Assembly: GCA_963932465.1 (NCBI GenBank)
Contig: OZ010786.1
Location: 532,955,073-533,019,072, forward strand
DNA length: 64,000 nt
Direction of reading: 5' to 3'
Source of the DNA: Maratus speciosus
Lineage: Eukaryota > Arthropoda > Arachnida > Araneae > Salticidae
Position 1 is the first letter of the stretch; the number at the start of each line of letters is the position of its first letter. Position numbers and translations under genes: made by a program. Of the stretch, positions 34,285 through 46,772 are shown in pieces. The notes under the pieces were generated by a model. It was not told the DNA's origin, made no database searches, and worked only from the letters and a program-made list of their open reading frames with translations.

Positions 34285-34766
34285 TACAGCTATTTAGAAC
34301 CTGCTCAGTTTTATTTGTTGTTGTTGTTCCACCTGAAGAAAAATATCATTTAAATACTTTTCTTAATTAGATGCATTGTGAGCATTTATGCACTTCAAAG
34401 ATTTTATCCCCAGAATGTAGTATGACAACACAAACATTAAATCAGTTGTATAGATAATTACGATCATAGTAAATCAGATCTCTTCTTTTAAAATATGTCA
34501 TAGGAAATGACAGTTTATAAAATTTTCACAAAGCAAAAAAAAAAAAAAATAATAATAATAATAAAAAATAATAATAATAATAATAATAGCATTCATTAAT
34601 TAATTTTAATTTAAACTTTTTAATATTGTAGAAATCTTCATGAATATTTTTTCATGTTTATTTGCCGTTAAATATGAAAGTTCTACTTACTTTCTCCATT
34701 GGATTAAAAAAAAACCCAAAAACATATAAAATTCATTTTTGTAGGAAAAGCAATAAAGTAAAACAA

Positions 34767-35450
34767 TTTAAACAAACTAAGTTAAATAATGCTATAAAAA
34801 TTGATAAAATATATTTATAAAGATATTCGCACAAACGGCGACATTTTCAAATTCATTCAAGATAGAAAATATTTTCACATAATTTAAAAACAATAACTTA
34901 GTAAACGGTGTTACATTATGCAGATAATACTAAATACATAGATAACACATATACTAAATAGATTATACTAAACACATAGATAAGTTACATAAATGCAGAT
35001 TATGCAACGAAGAACATTTACAGATCGATTTTTAAAATAGCAAGTTAATTTATCCATCAAGATTTTATTTACCATCCATAATCCGGTAATAAACGCAATT
35101 TTATGCAACGAGAACATTTGAAGGGATTCAGTGTCCCTTGATTTACCCAAAATTTGCAAAGACATACTATGTAATTTTAGTAACAATAGTAAAAATTAAT
35201 CCAAGTTCGCAAATTGCCAAATTATTATTATTATTTTTTTATGTTTTGCAATGTTTTTCATTATGCTGATGTCTCGTTACACCGTTTACAATGTCATTGT
35301 TTTTAAATTATGTGAAAATATTTTCTATCGTGAATGATTTTGAAAGTGTCGCCATTTGTGCGATGAAACGATCGTCAATCTTAATAAAGATATTTTATTA
35401 CATTTATAGCATTATTTAACTTAATCTGTTTATAAGTGATTATTATACAA
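34767..35450. mobile_element. Foldback element with ~150 bp inverted arms
   Basis: Left arm (about 34767-34921) and right arm (about 35258-35450) are imperfect reverse complements. Shared strings include AGTTAAATAATGCTATAAA, GATAGAAAATATTTTCACAT with AATTTAAAAACAAT, and AAACGGTGTTAC. There is no coding content in the loop. A miniature TIR/foldback transposon is likely; ends and target duplication were not resolved. Confidence 0.5.
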
Positions 35451-35825
35451 GTTGTTATAACAATTTAAATAAGTTGAAAATGGCCCGTCAAACGTGGCAA
35501 ATGAGGTGCATTCGTAATGTAACTAGTTTTATATAAAAAAAAAAAAAAAATTGCACCGCATATTGAACTGAATGTACATTTTAGTGCACTTCATAAGAGC
35601 AGATCAATTACATTCTGTTCAAAAGGCTGTAACATCATTAAAATACACTTGAAATAATTTTTTCCCATTGGCCGTAATTTAACGGGAAACTTTTGACTAT
35701 CCCTGTAATTAAACTATACACCCGATTTTCATAAAATTTTAAATGAATCGACAAAATATTGCAAAAATTATATATTTAAAGTTTCAGACCATTCGGTTGG
35801 ATAGTTTTTTGTTCTGTTACATGCG

Positions 35826-35848
35826 GACGGACAGACAGACGGACCGAG
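35826..35848. repeat. GGACGGACAGACAGACGGAC simple repeat
   Basis: A short GGAC/AGAC repeat downstream of a TTAAAGTTTCAGACCATTCG-type segment. It is GC-richer than its surroundings. Similar tracts occur in interspersed repeats of invertebrates, but the family is not identified. Confidence 0.45.
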
Positions 35849-36290
35849 TGACGACTATAGCTGATACGTATTTATATAATTACGAACGCACCTAAAAATG
35901 ATTCACTATTAGAATACTCATGAAATTAGTTGTAGTAATCTCCAGTTGTAGAAGAGACTGAAGTCTCTTAAATGATTATGCTAGATCATTTCACTCGATT
36001 TTGGGAAATAAAATCTTGTCATTTCAAAGTAAATATTTGTAGTTAATGATTCAGGAAATGTAAAGTCTAATATGGCGTTTTATTTAAAGAAAAGCTCTAA
36101 TATTAAAAAAAAAAGTTTTCTAAGTAATATTCAATAATATTGCAAATATACTACAAAATATTTTCCTCTTGTCAATTTTTAAGAGATTTTTACGAGAGCA
36201 GTACAAACAAACAAGAATTGTACAATGTATACCTCAATACTACATGCAAATAAAATATCAATTATAATATATAGTTTCAGTTATTATATG

Positions 36291-37029
36291 CAGTATAACC
36301 TCAAAAATCCGACATCGTTGGGACCGAGTCTAAGCCGGATTTTTGAAAATTTCGGATTTATGAAGGGATATCAAAAATACTTCCGATATTCCTAATGATG
36401 CCTTTGTTCATAATTTAATTCATAACCAAATGATAATTATGTCGTAAAAAGAGAAAAATAAATATTTTAACAAATCTTACTTTAATTGATATTTTTTATG
36501 CTACAAATAATAAATTAAAAGAAACTCTAATAAACATTAAGGTCATATCATTCTTAATGCTATTTGCTTCAATTTTTTGGTCGTTCTTTAACAAGTTTTC
36601 TCTGTATTTCATTCAAGTAACGAATGCCAATTTTGGAAATAGAGTCTTGTTTCTTTAAAAGGGATATTAATTCTCCTGTGAAATTTATACATTTTTCCAG
36701 TAATGCCTTTTCTTCTGTTGGTCCCTCCATCTCTTTCCCAGAGACGGTACTAGCGGTATTGGTGGTTCAATTGCGGTTATATATTCCATGCTCCGAATTT
36801 TCTTGGACTTTCTGTTGTTCAAGGAAGTAATCGGGTCTCACATAGGAAGAAGATACATATTTTTCTTTGTCAATTATTTATGTTTTGCACTTTTAGTTTC
36901 GAAATCGAATTTTTCAATTTTTAAACAATTGCTATTCTTCTTTCTCAGTTCGAACTGTAAAAAAAAAGAGAGGAAAAAATGAGTTTGATGCCAAATTTTG
37001 TATGTTGCCGGATTTATGATATTATACTG
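36291..37029 (-). mobile_element. Pogo/Tigger-like element, 739 bp, deleted
   Basis: Ends are CAGTATAACCTCAAAAATCC and, inverted, CAGTATAATATCATAAATCC, both continuing G.CA. The right flank is TA (37030-37031); the left flank is TG, one base off TA. Inside near the left end, AAGCCGGATTTTTGAAAATT and TTCGGATTTATGAAGG repeat the end motif. A 53-codon minus-strand frame (36569-36730) is the only open stretch. Copy B of the segmental duplication lacks this element at the corresponding site. Confidence 0.62.
36569..36730 (-). pseudogene. Short frame inside the 739 bp pogo-like element
   Basis: It reads MEGPTEEKALLEKCINFTGE and then ELISLLKKQDSISKIGIRYL to a TGA at 36569. It is charged and probably helical; I do not recognise a transposase motif in it. 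By position it would be a C-terminal remnant of the element's transposase. Confidence 0.3.
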
Positions 37030-38371
37030 TATAAATAAATACGTTTGTAAATGTAACTAAGTTATTTTTTATATATGTATTACTTATTTCACTTTAAGAG
37101 TATATATAAATAAAAAAAAATTGCGATAATACTCGTATAAGTCGATTTTTTCAGCTTAAACATATTTACCAGTCCTACTTTAATAACTTTGATTATTTAT
37201 GTGAATATTAGGTAAATGAATCTTTATGACATACATATCTAATTAACTTAAATTTCAAACAACGCTCACTTCTAATAAGAACAGGTTTCTGGTTATGAAA
37301 ACCTTTTTTTAATTGAATGTTTTTCCAAGATAAAACAAAAACAAGAGATTTAATATTGTATCATTAAAATGAATCCGATTTTATATTCAGAATAATAAAA
37401 AAAGGTAATATTTCCATTTCAACAAAGATTTTAAAAAACATGCTTTAAACAATTACTTATAATAAAATATTTTTTGAGAGTCTTAATTAATTTTTGAAAC
37501 AGGATAATTGACTCTCTTTATCTGTTTATATATTTTTAATGAACGCTGGAAATTTGCGACATGTTAAGAAAACACTTTTTGTTTAGATCATAAATATTAA
37601 TTGAATCAGGTTAAAATAATTGGATAAGTAAAACTCTTATTTTTCAGATGCATGATTTTTTTTTTTTAATTCACGCAACTTAATCTGGCGGTTTAAAATT
37701 ACCAGCGCAAGATGCATTATAAAAGATTAGATATTTTAAGATAATACACATCATTAGCTTGAAATGTTCACTAATAAAGGAGTACAATAAAAAATGTAAA
37801 AAATAAAAATAAAAAGATAACAAGCTCCATTAACATTGTTGTAATTGGAAGAATGAAAAAAAAGTGAAAAAAAAAAAAACTCGCAGAATGTATTTGAACG
37901 TTATATAGTTTATCAATGAATATCAAATGACTTAAATTCCTGTTTTTTTTTCATTATTTTTCTGTTTGTGCTTAACCATGAAAGATTTCATTTAGCATTA
38001 TGCCTACACAAAAACATCCATTTAAATAAATATTGAATTTTAAAGATATTTCAATTCTGAATAATTAAAAATTAGTACTGATAATAACAAAATTATCATA
38101 CGTACCAACATTAAAATTTTAAACAAGAAGTGCTTGCAAATCAATCTCTAGGATATTCCATCTTCTAAGGAACATCGAAAAAAATATACAGTAGATTGTC
38201 GATTAATCGGGGTGACGTGGAAATGGTTCTCCCGGATTAACGAATATCCAGATAATCGAATTTGTGGAAATTTTGATGAAGAACTTTATAAAAAGGATAG
38301 GAAATGTCAAATTATTACAAAATAGTGCATTAATAATTTAATTAATACAAAACAAAGAGATTAAACATATA

Positions 38372-39945
38372 GGGGAGACTAGGGAGGGTTGACCATACGG
38401 AAGGCTTGATCCACTCAACAGTTTTCATATTTAAAAGAATTTCAGAGTTTTATCATTAGGTGTCAACCAAAGCTACTGGAGTGCTGAAGCACCAGTCTTT
38501 GTTTCACACAGATAATCGAAATAGGCGTGGAAAAAAACAAATTGTGAGGCGTTTTCAACCTTAAAGTTGTGTTTTTTAAAAATATTTTGTAAGCGTTTTT
38601 CAGATAAAATATATTATAGAAATTTAAATAAGTAGGTTTTAAGTAATGCAAAAATACCGAGTTTTCATTTCAGGCCTAAAGACTGTACAGTAAGTTAGGC
38701 TTAATATAACAATGGTGCTATTCTTTTGAAAAGAGCTATGTGGGGAGGCTTGATCCAGTCAATGTGAGGGAGGGTTGACCAGATGAAATCTTTTTGTTAT
38801 ACACTATGCATAATGAAAGGTTAATGGTTATATATAAAAAAGAATGTAAATTTATTCTATAAAGCCACGGTAAATTAAAGTGATGGAAAAGAATGTTTGG
38901 ATTTAAGAAAGATGTGAAAAATCGCTATAGTATCCACTGCAAGAAAACATTTAATGAAATATAAATGGGAAAGTTGGTAGAAACTTTTTCCATTTAAATA
39001 TTACTACAATAGGTAAATAGAAAAGTGTAAAAGACTAGAAAGTACTAGAAAGTATGAAAGCAGCAGTCTTAACACTTTCAGGGGAAGCGGTATGCTTATG
39101 AACCTACTTAATTTTTAATTCGCAAACACCATAATGGCAAATAATGTTAAATATACCCTTTTTTCTTATTTCCGAATAAATTTGTTCGTAAATTCCGATG
39201 CCAGTCATTTTTTTATTTCAACCTTTTAGTACTGAAAGTACTTTGACACTGAAAGGGATAAAAAAAACAAATAAAACATAGCATTAATCGAAAAACTTTT
39301 GGAAGGTATGTAGACAAATTTCACCAGCATGAATACAGTGAGATGAAGCCTACCTATATGACAATTACAGTTGTCAGGTCGAGTGTCACAAAATGTAGGA
39401 AAAGGAGAAAAAAAAGCGGGAGAGTGGCTATAAATTCCGGGCATAATACATGAAAACCTTTGAAAACGGAACCTGTCTCTAACGGATTCCTGTCTTAAAT
39501 GTTAAAATTTCATTTTCCCTGCTGTACAAATATACCTTCTCAGACGAAATTCTGTTTAAAACAACATTTTTTCTCCTCTGACTTGCGATTGCGTCTAAAA
39601 AGGTTTGTTTTAGTATCATATTTTTTTTTTAATTCTATAATAATTAAAGCATGTAGCATAAAGTTCTATTGCCATTCTTAAAAAGATTTTATTTCTCTTC
39701 ACAAATATTTCAATATAAAACAAAGTGTGTCAACCCTCCCATATGTGGGGAGCCTTGACCCATTATTTTCTCATGGTTAAAATCGATCATTTTTCAAATT
39801 TGTTATATATTACACTTTTGTACCAATTTTATTTTGATAACTGATTATAAAACGAGTAAAATGTAACATAAAATTTTATTATCCGTTCAATATTAAAAAA
39901 ACAAATCATTTTATAAAAAGTGGGTAAACACTCCCTAGTCTCCAC
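38372..39945. mobile_element. TIR element with recurring GGGAGGGTTGACC motif, nested in the Tigger-like element
   Basis: Ends are GGGGAGACTAGGGAGGGTTG and, inverted, GTGGAGACTAGGGAGTGTTT, flanked by TA (38370-38371 and 39946-39947). The end theme recurs internally: GGGGAGGCTTGATCCAGTCA and GGGAGGGTTGACC near 38740-38780, and inverted TCAACCCTCCCATATGTGGG and GCCTTGACCC near 39728-39760. No transposase was recognised inside. The TA flanks and repeated end motif resemble the pogo-like relics at 12.5 and 55.6 kb. Confidence 0.65.
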
Positions 39946-39971
39946 TATTTTAATTTTATTTAGATTTACAA

Positions 39972-40160
39972 TTAGTACAATATAAAAAAGATATAAATGT
40001 AGTTTACCTCACTGTTTTGTGAAGAATGAATTGATAAAGATCTGTTTTCATTTTTCATTCTTCGACTAATTTTACTACTCAAATTTCGCAACATCATTTT
40101 TTCAGCAGGTGTGCTTTCATCTTCTTGCTCCAAGTAATTAAGTAACGCCTCAGTGTGCAC
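39972..40160 (-). pseudogene. Tigger/jerky-type transposase C-terminal fragment
   Basis: It contains LLNYLEQEDESTPAEKMMLR followed by NLSSKISRRMK. The 'EQ.....TPAE...L..L....ar.r' string is the usual C-terminus of Tigger-type (DDE_1) transposases. Upstream on the same strand (40170-40510) only broken pieces remain, such as MEISKSTILRKSISAFLSGE, possibly the N-terminal HTH, and EYLRKSSCSANVKK. The catalytic DDE domain is deleted. Orientation agrees with the element's right end being 5'. Confidence 0.55.
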
Positions 40161-40702
40161 TGATGATTCATCGTGACTTAATATTTCATGAGTTACAAGA
40201 TTTTCTTCATCATTTTAAGGGCATTTTTTTATTCCTGATTTCCTGTAAACCACAAGCGATACGCGACACAATATTATCGTCACTTTAACTTTGTAACATT
40301 CTAGTTCCGTATCTGCATTAATCCATTGTAGTACTGCTTATTTTTTCACATTTGCAGAACAGCTTGATTTTCTCAAATATTCCATGATTCTTTGTTGGAA
40401 ATCAGTAGTACCGTCGTTTTTTGTAGTAATTACATTTTTCTTCACCCGATAAAAATGCACTTATTGATTTCCTAAGTATGGTACTTTTACTAATTTCCAT
40501 GCAGTAGTAAGCTGTATGCAAAATTGAGATTTTTACCGTCCCGGTTAATCTGTAACTCGGATAATCCAATACCGATTATTCGAGAGTCTGTTGTATATAT
40601 TAAATACTAAATGACAGAGTTTCTGATAATCATGTTGACCTTGATAAAATAAAACTCATTTAATGAAATTCATATTTTTTTGTTTCCAAAGAAAAATGAA
40701 AT

Positions 40703-40734
<32 letters not shown>

Positions 40735-40749
40735 CAAATAATATTATAA

Positions 40750-41080
40750 GACAAAATGCAATTTTTCTCTTTGATTCAACATAAAATATATAATGTGAAC
40801 ATTAAAAATGTCCACAATCTTACTTAAATGGTGACTAATGTAATGAAAAAGATGTCGCAATTTAAATATACATTTAATTTAAAAATTCTTCTTCTCTTCT
40901 ATTAAATAATTATTCTTTTAAATGAATATTATTCTTCTATTAAACAAATATATAAAATAAAATGTATATTTTAAACTTGTAACATCTTTTTTATTACATT
41001 AGTCGCCTTCGCCTTTTAAGTAAGATTGATGACTTTTTTAATGTTCACATTATATATTTTATGCTTTTTGTCCTTTTTTT
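40750..41080. mobile_element. Foldback element, ~115 bp arms
   Basis: Left arm (40751-40872) with AAAATATATAATGTGAACAT, CTTACTTAAATGG and CTAATGTAATGAAAAAGATG; right arm (40960-41078) carries the complements CATCTTTTTTATTACATTAG, CTTTTAAGTAAG and ATGTTCACATTATATATTTT. The arms are imperfect. Copy B lacks the insertion (about 48855). A T31 run precedes it. Confidence 0.55.
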
Positions 41081-41334
41081 AATATTTTGATAAGATGTCA
41101 ATGGAAAACCATCTTCTTTGAATTTAAATAAATGCATATATTTCTTCAGTCAAATTTGTGCTGGAAAACACTCCTTTCGCACCACAAAATTCTGAATAAA
41201 GTCTTGTAATTTTTACAATATACTGTGTCAAAATGGGACTGAAAATGAGTGTATATGAGTAATGTTTCCAAGTTAGAGTAATTTCCGACATTCAGCTTAT
41301 TTTAAATGGCAATTGACCTTAAAGAGCTTAAAAA

Positions 41335-42290
41335 TGTTATGCAATATTGAAATATAAAAGGAAAAAAGATTATTATAAGAAGAGATATGAACGCATCATA
41401 AGAAAACGAAAAAATTCAAACAGTTCGGAAGAGAAGGTACAGAAAATATGAAAAGGTGAAAATGTTTCTGTTAAGTCAGAAAATGCCTATAATTCTGTTC
41501 AGCCACTCAAATCGAGGAAAATTTGAAAAAAATGAGAAGACTCAAAAATCAACGAAAGCCTTTCGGTTTGATTTTTCTGAAAAAATAATAAAGAAGTACA
41601 GCAGTATGCACAAGATTTCAGTTAGGTCCTTTTAATCTGTATTTAGCAAATGTGACCTCAATGGAAAATTACGTAGAAATTAAATTTATGCAAAGATGTT
41701 CGGGATCCAAAAAAAAATTTATTTTCAGTAAGGATCAAGAAGCAATCATAAGATATCAAAAATAAATTTGTGTGGTTTAAACAACAGAAAGTGAATAAAC
41801 GGTTAAAATATATATTTAGTTTAATCCCTCAAAACAGCAATATTATTTGATAAAAAAAAAATAAATTTGAACTTTGTTCTTTTTTTAACATGTACTTTAC
41901 CTGTAGTTCTTTACTTGTTGTGTTCTTTACCTGTATTGTAATTCAGTTTTTGTTTTGATGTGTTATTTGACTTTCTATATTTCATTCAAATAACACATTA
42001 TACTTCTTAAACAATAGAACAAACTAATATTGCAACCATAAATGTTTTCCAATCTCGTAAATGGACAATAAAACTTATATTCATCATTACTATTAAAGGT
42101 TGTCACCTCCAATGAATAATGTGTCACTTCCATGTTTATATAAAAAATTAAATTTAATTTTAAATAAAAAAAAATAACCTTGACCTCTGTTCATGATTTA
42201 TTTATCTCTAAAACCCCAAGAAAATGTTGGAAACGCAACTTAAACGCGACAAATTGAGCTTTTATTTTTTTTAAATTACCGAAGGGAAAT
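41335..42290. other. Non-coding interval
   Basis: No coding-like frame. A repeated TGTTCTTTACCTGTA-type pair occurs at about 41895-41935. Nothing else recognised. Confidence 0.4.
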
Positions 42291-42299
42291 TTCCACTTA

Positions 42300-43720
42300 A
42301 TTTCAGAACTAGCCAGTATACATAGATCTATTTATAGATATATTTTTACAGTGCACAGGGAAGTTCGCTTACGGAGAAAAACTCTTGAACATGTAGAACT
42401 AGATATCTGAAACAAGCATCTACCTATAATTAAAAGGCTATTTGAGACTATAAATTCATTACTAATATATATATATATATATATACATTTTTTGCATTGT
42501 TCGTTTTATTAGTAAATATGTATCTAGTACCCTTTTATAAGCAATTAATAACGTATTTAAGTGGGTAATTACTTATTAGAAAAATATATAAAGAACTCTT
42601 TTAATGTTATTCTAACGTGTAAGACATTGTCATACTAAATTGGAGACAATTTACATTTTCGTCAATTTTTCGCTATCTTTCCTATTTTTCGAGACAGGGT
42701 CGATAACCTCTGCATTTCATCATTTGAGACGCTGCAGAATATCTCTTAAAGCAGGTCTGTAGCAACACGGCGCCCACATGCGCCATGTCACGCTTTGGGG
42801 AATTTCATGGGGGCCTTTTGAATGTTTCCTGTTACTAACTTTTCTTAAATATAAAATCCGTTTAAAAAAAATCTCAAAAGTTTAAAATCATTAATATTTG
42901 CATGTTTTTGTATTGTATAAAGCATCAAAATTTTTGGATCTTTACCCTAGCAAATCGTTTTAAATGAGCCCCTTTTATTAAAATATAATTCTAAATTTAC
43001 TATATTATACATTTTCTACAATTTTTACATGAGAATGACTATCCCTGCGAGATGTATATGTATTGTACATGCGAGATGTATATGCATTGCACGAGTGTGT
43101 GCTTCCCGAATATTTACTCTTAATAGTTTTATTTAAGCTAAAAATCCGTTTAATAAAACATTATACGTTTAACATTTGCATGTTTTTCTATTGTAAGCAG
43201 CATTACGGTTTTGGCCCATTATCCTGCAAAATTTCTTGAGATAAGTTCTCTCAGGGAAATGTAATTATGCATTCATTATGATCTTTATTTCCGCTGCAAT
43301 TTATTCTTACACCGGCATGGTTACTGCTGCGAGATGTTTGAGCATCGCAAAAGCCGAGTGTGTGTCACTGACACTCCGACTTTAGGTGACATACATGTGA
43401 ATAATGCGCTCTTCATTGTTTGCAAGCCGCTAAATTGCGCTCTTTGTAACTGGAAGTTTGGACAGGTGTTTCTTGAAGGATATCGTAAAGTATAGATGAC
43501 TACTTGTTCCCTAAAACTAATTATATCACTATATTTACATTTTCTAAAATTTTGATAAATATAAGTTAATATCATTACACCAATGTTAGCATCACGGTAT
43601 ATAAGTTTAATACAATTTTGATCAATAAAACTTCAGAAACATTATTATTACTTCTAAATATATGCATTTCTTTCAGTAAGTTCAAAAAAGCAGAAAACGT
43701 GTACAGTTTCAACCAAGATT
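42300..43720 (+). repeat. Segment duplicated at 61.69-62.72 kb, with an internal ~290 bp tandem repeat
   Basis: Matches include AAAACTCTTGAACATGTAGA (42380) with AATAACTCTTGAACACATAA, TAAATTGGAGACAATTTACA with its partner at 62274, and CTAAAATTTTGATAAATATA with its partner at 62452. Within copy 1, 42840-43110 and 43120-43400 are tandem (ATTTGCATGTTTTTGTATTG / ATTTGCATGTTTTTCTATTG, TGCGAGATGTATATG / TGCGAGATGTTTGAG). No conserved frame. Confidence 0.5.
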
Positions 43721-44117
43721 GCGCGAAATCATGGATGAATTTGCACATAATTTAAATGAATTTTACGCAAGTGTTAATTTTGAATTTAAGAATATATCTG
43801 TCAGACAGGAAATATCATATGGAATGAATGCACTGCACTAAATGTTGAGAATCACTATTTGCGAAAAAATAATCTTTGCTTTATTTAATTAAATGTATGA
43901 TACAAAATTCACTATTTGGAAATTACGGTTCTGAAATGTTTGATACGTATGAGTATTACATATGTGTGTGTGTGTGCGTTTACAATTTTTCTAAAATTTA
44001 TCTTTAGGGCAATAGTGAGTGTTAAGAATTTTATATGACATTAAATTGTTTACATCTTTAACATAAAGGTATTATTTTTATATTTTTTCAATTATATATG
44101 TATAAATAAATAAATAA

Positions 44118-44118
<1 letters not shown>

Positions 44119-44179
<61 letters not shown>
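44119..44179. repeat. (TA)n microsatellite
   Basis: A TA tract with one TG interruption, preceded by an AAAT run. Confidence 0.85.
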
Positions 44180-44181
<2 letters not shown>

Positions 44182-46340
44182 CTGCTATTGTTATAATATA
44201 AAAAAAAAACTTCAAAGATTACACTAACGCAACATTTTCAAAAAAAAAAAAAAAAAACCGAAATTCCAACATCTTGTTATTCCACGTATGAACAAGACGC
44301 TGTACATGCTGTATCTGTTTGTTGTAAATGAATAATGTAATTTCTTAAATTTCAAACTGAGTTTTTTATTTTTTATTTTTCTTATTTTTTTTTTAAATTA
44401 TCGTAGTTATACAAACCTGTATCAAAATAAATAGATTATTTTTAGATAGACATGTAACAGAGCACATATATATCGAAACACATATACAATAAAAACTCGA
44501 TTTCAAAAGGTCCTTCTTTAATATCTTCCATTGTGCGAAGTATGGTTGTACTGAGAATATTCTAATAAAGATCAGTTTTTAGAAAAACACTATTACCTGT
44601 AACAACGAAGCACTTATGGATAAATAATTCAAATAAACACGAGTTAACGTTAATAGGTTCTAAAGTTCTGAAGATTTTAAAGAATTCAAGTGAGTGGGTA
44701 TTATTGTAAATACTAAAAACTTTAATTTAAATATTTATAATAGCATCACCTCATGCTTCTCTTTAATTTTATGGGTAACGATACAGATTTATAAAAATAC
44801 CGTACTTTTGAACTTGTTCTGTTTACTTATGCTGGAAGAAACATATATCTAAATATTAATTTAAAAATTTAATTTTACTTAGATGCATTGTGAGTATGCG
44901 TGCTTTTTCAGATTCCATACATATAAAGAAAAATCCAAACACAAAAATTAAGTCAGTTGGATATCTAATTAAGATCATACTAAATGCGATACTTGCAAAA
45001 CTATGTCTTGGAAAATTACATATTATAAAGATTTTTAATAAAACGACGCACTTTTATTAATATTTATCAAATAAATTTAATATAAAATTAATAATGTTGT
45101 CGTTTTTCAATATTTTTTTTATATTAAAGTAAAAAGGTTCTAACTATTCTTTCACTATAAAACAAAATAAAATAAATAAATAAAATAAGACAATAAAATC
45201 CTTTTAGAAGAAGAAACAGTAAAGAAAAAAAAATAATTTGTTTTCTAATACTTTTAAATTGAATTTAATGAAAGATTTGTAGTTCATAATTCCAGAAATA
45301 TTAAACTTATCGATGCCGAATTATATATAAAGAAAAGATGTAATATAAATGACAAGTTGCGTAGAATTTATTTATCAGTATTGTTAAATCCACTATGATA
45401 TATTTCCCTATTGAATAAATAAAATTTTAACTTGAGCAGCGTATAAATATATAAGCATTGTATAGTATATACCCACATACTACATGTAAATAAAATTTCT
45501 GTTATATGTATAGTCGTGGAAGAAAAAAGTAAATACCCCCTACTAATTCTGCAACTAATTAGAATAGAAAAAAAATTACACGTACCAAACGATTAGAAAT
45601 AAAGTCTACTTTTAAATTATGCATATAAAGTTTTCTTACGGCGCCATCTACAAATCAAAACCAGACCAAACTTTGTTTTTCAATAGCAATACCCAATTTT
45701 GACAATATATTTTAAATCTTCATTTCAAACTAATGAAATTTCAAGTTATTTAAACGCTAAGTTTTTGAATTCTTAATTTTCAAAATTTAGAGCTTCTAAT
45801 GTTAAATTACATTATCCTATTTTTATTAATATCGCCTAAAATTATAATCCTACTGTGATAATTTTTTTGTTTGATGATAATACTAAAAAACCCCAAAATA
45901 AACACGGTGAATTTGTAATTTTAAAAATTATATAATTTGTATTATTATTTATGAAATTAATATTCTAAAAAATATGAATTTCAACCTACAATTTTCTTAT
46001 GGATTTATCTTTATTAAGTCCTGATTTTTATTTATTATGACCTGATTTATCTGTCCTGATTCATGCAAATTCTCAATTTCATTTTTTACATCGAAGTAGT
46101 TTTCGAATTATGAATAAACAAAGTGAAAATGATGTTTATGTCTGTGATATCCAGAAAGGCAGAAAAATATAGTTTACTCATTTTAATGAAACATATTAAT
46201 TGCCAATAGTCAAAACACATTAAGCGTGTGAGATGTTTAGATTCTCAAGAAAAAGTACATTAATAGAATTGATATAGTCATTCTGTATCATTTCAACAAT
46301 CGAGTATGGAACTACAATTTGGATACAGCTCCTAAACTAT

Positions 46341-46581
46341 GGCCCCACCAGTGGCTGAGAGGTTCTGCTCTCGAAGCTGGTAGACGGTAGGTGCTGGGTT
46401 CGAACCCAATCGCGCTCCGTCGGCCTAACCGTTTCGGTGTTTTCGTGGTTTTCTTCGAAACCTTGGATTTCCATGCGTAAATACGGGTTAGGTTCCCTTA
46501 GAAAGACCCCCATGGAGGGCACTCCCCCTTGGGCCTCGAGTAGATAATCGGCCGTCAAAAATCAACTCAAATCAACTCAAC
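46341..46581 (+). mobile_element. tRNA-derived SINE, 241 bp, with 10-bp target duplication
   Basis: Perfect direct repeats CCTAAACTAT at 46331-46340 and 46582-46591 bracket the element. An A box-like GTGGCTGAGAGGTT (46351) and a B box GGTTCGAACCC (46397-46407) lie in the first 70 bp. A body follows with GTTTCGGTGTTTTCGTGGTT and GGGCCTCGAGTAGATAATCG, then a short tail of ATCAACTCAA repeated twice. This layout, with Pol III boxes, body, simple tail and target duplication, is textbook for a retroposed SINE. The minus-strand frame across it is a shadow. Confidence 0.85.
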
Positions 46582-46772
46582 CCTAAACTATGCTCACTTT
46601 AAAATAATTAAATTTCTCGGAAACTAATCATACGAATTTCATAGAAATTTGGATTTAGGCTATTTAAAGGGTGTAGAATCTATTTATGGTGTCAAACTTG
46701 GGTATTTCTATTGGAGAAAAAGAAATTTTGGTTTATTTTTAATATCTAGATGGTCTCTAAAAAATTATATAG

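Larger units (their letters stand above)
38189..40593 (-). mobile_element. Tigger-like element, interrupted by a second transposon
   Basis: Ends are CAGTAGATTGTCGATTAATC and, inverted, CAACAGACTCTCGAATAATC, both followed by GG (17 of 22 identical), flanked by TA (38187-38188 and 40594-40595). Subterminal CCGGATTAACGAATATCCAG and AACTCGGATAATCC repeat the theme. Removing the 1574 bp insertion at 38372-39945 leaves about 830 bp. The C-terminal transposase motif is on the minus strand at 39972-40160. Copy B of the segmental duplication at about 48745 has no insertion here, so it arrived after the duplication or was lost there. Confidence 0.72.
33850..41330 (+). repeat. Segmental duplication, copy A (partner 44.35-49.06 kb)
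   Basis: Ordered matches to copy B include: CAGATGTAACAGTACACATA (33921) with CATGTAACAGAGCACATATA; TTAGATGCATTGTGAGCATT (34365); TTTGTAGTTAATGATTCAGG (36039); CAATACTACATGCAAATAAA (36235); CGATTTTTTCAGCTTAAACA (37143); GGCGGTTTAAAATTACCAGC (37687); TATTAAATACTAAATGACAG (40598); and TTTTAAATGGCAATTGACCT (41299). Identity by eye is moderate, so the duplication is old. Copy A is longer mainly through insertions at 36291-37029, 38189-40593 and 40750-41080. Confidence 0.68.

Noticed and set aside
35826..35848. Possible telomeric or structural repeat (GGACGGACAGAC)
   Set aside because: Only about 23 bp, a single occurrence and unlike the arthropod TTAGG repeat.
36624..36830. 68-codon plus-strand frame in the 739 bp pogo-like element
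   Set aside because: Antisense shadow of the minus-strand remnant; no transposase motif on the plus strand.
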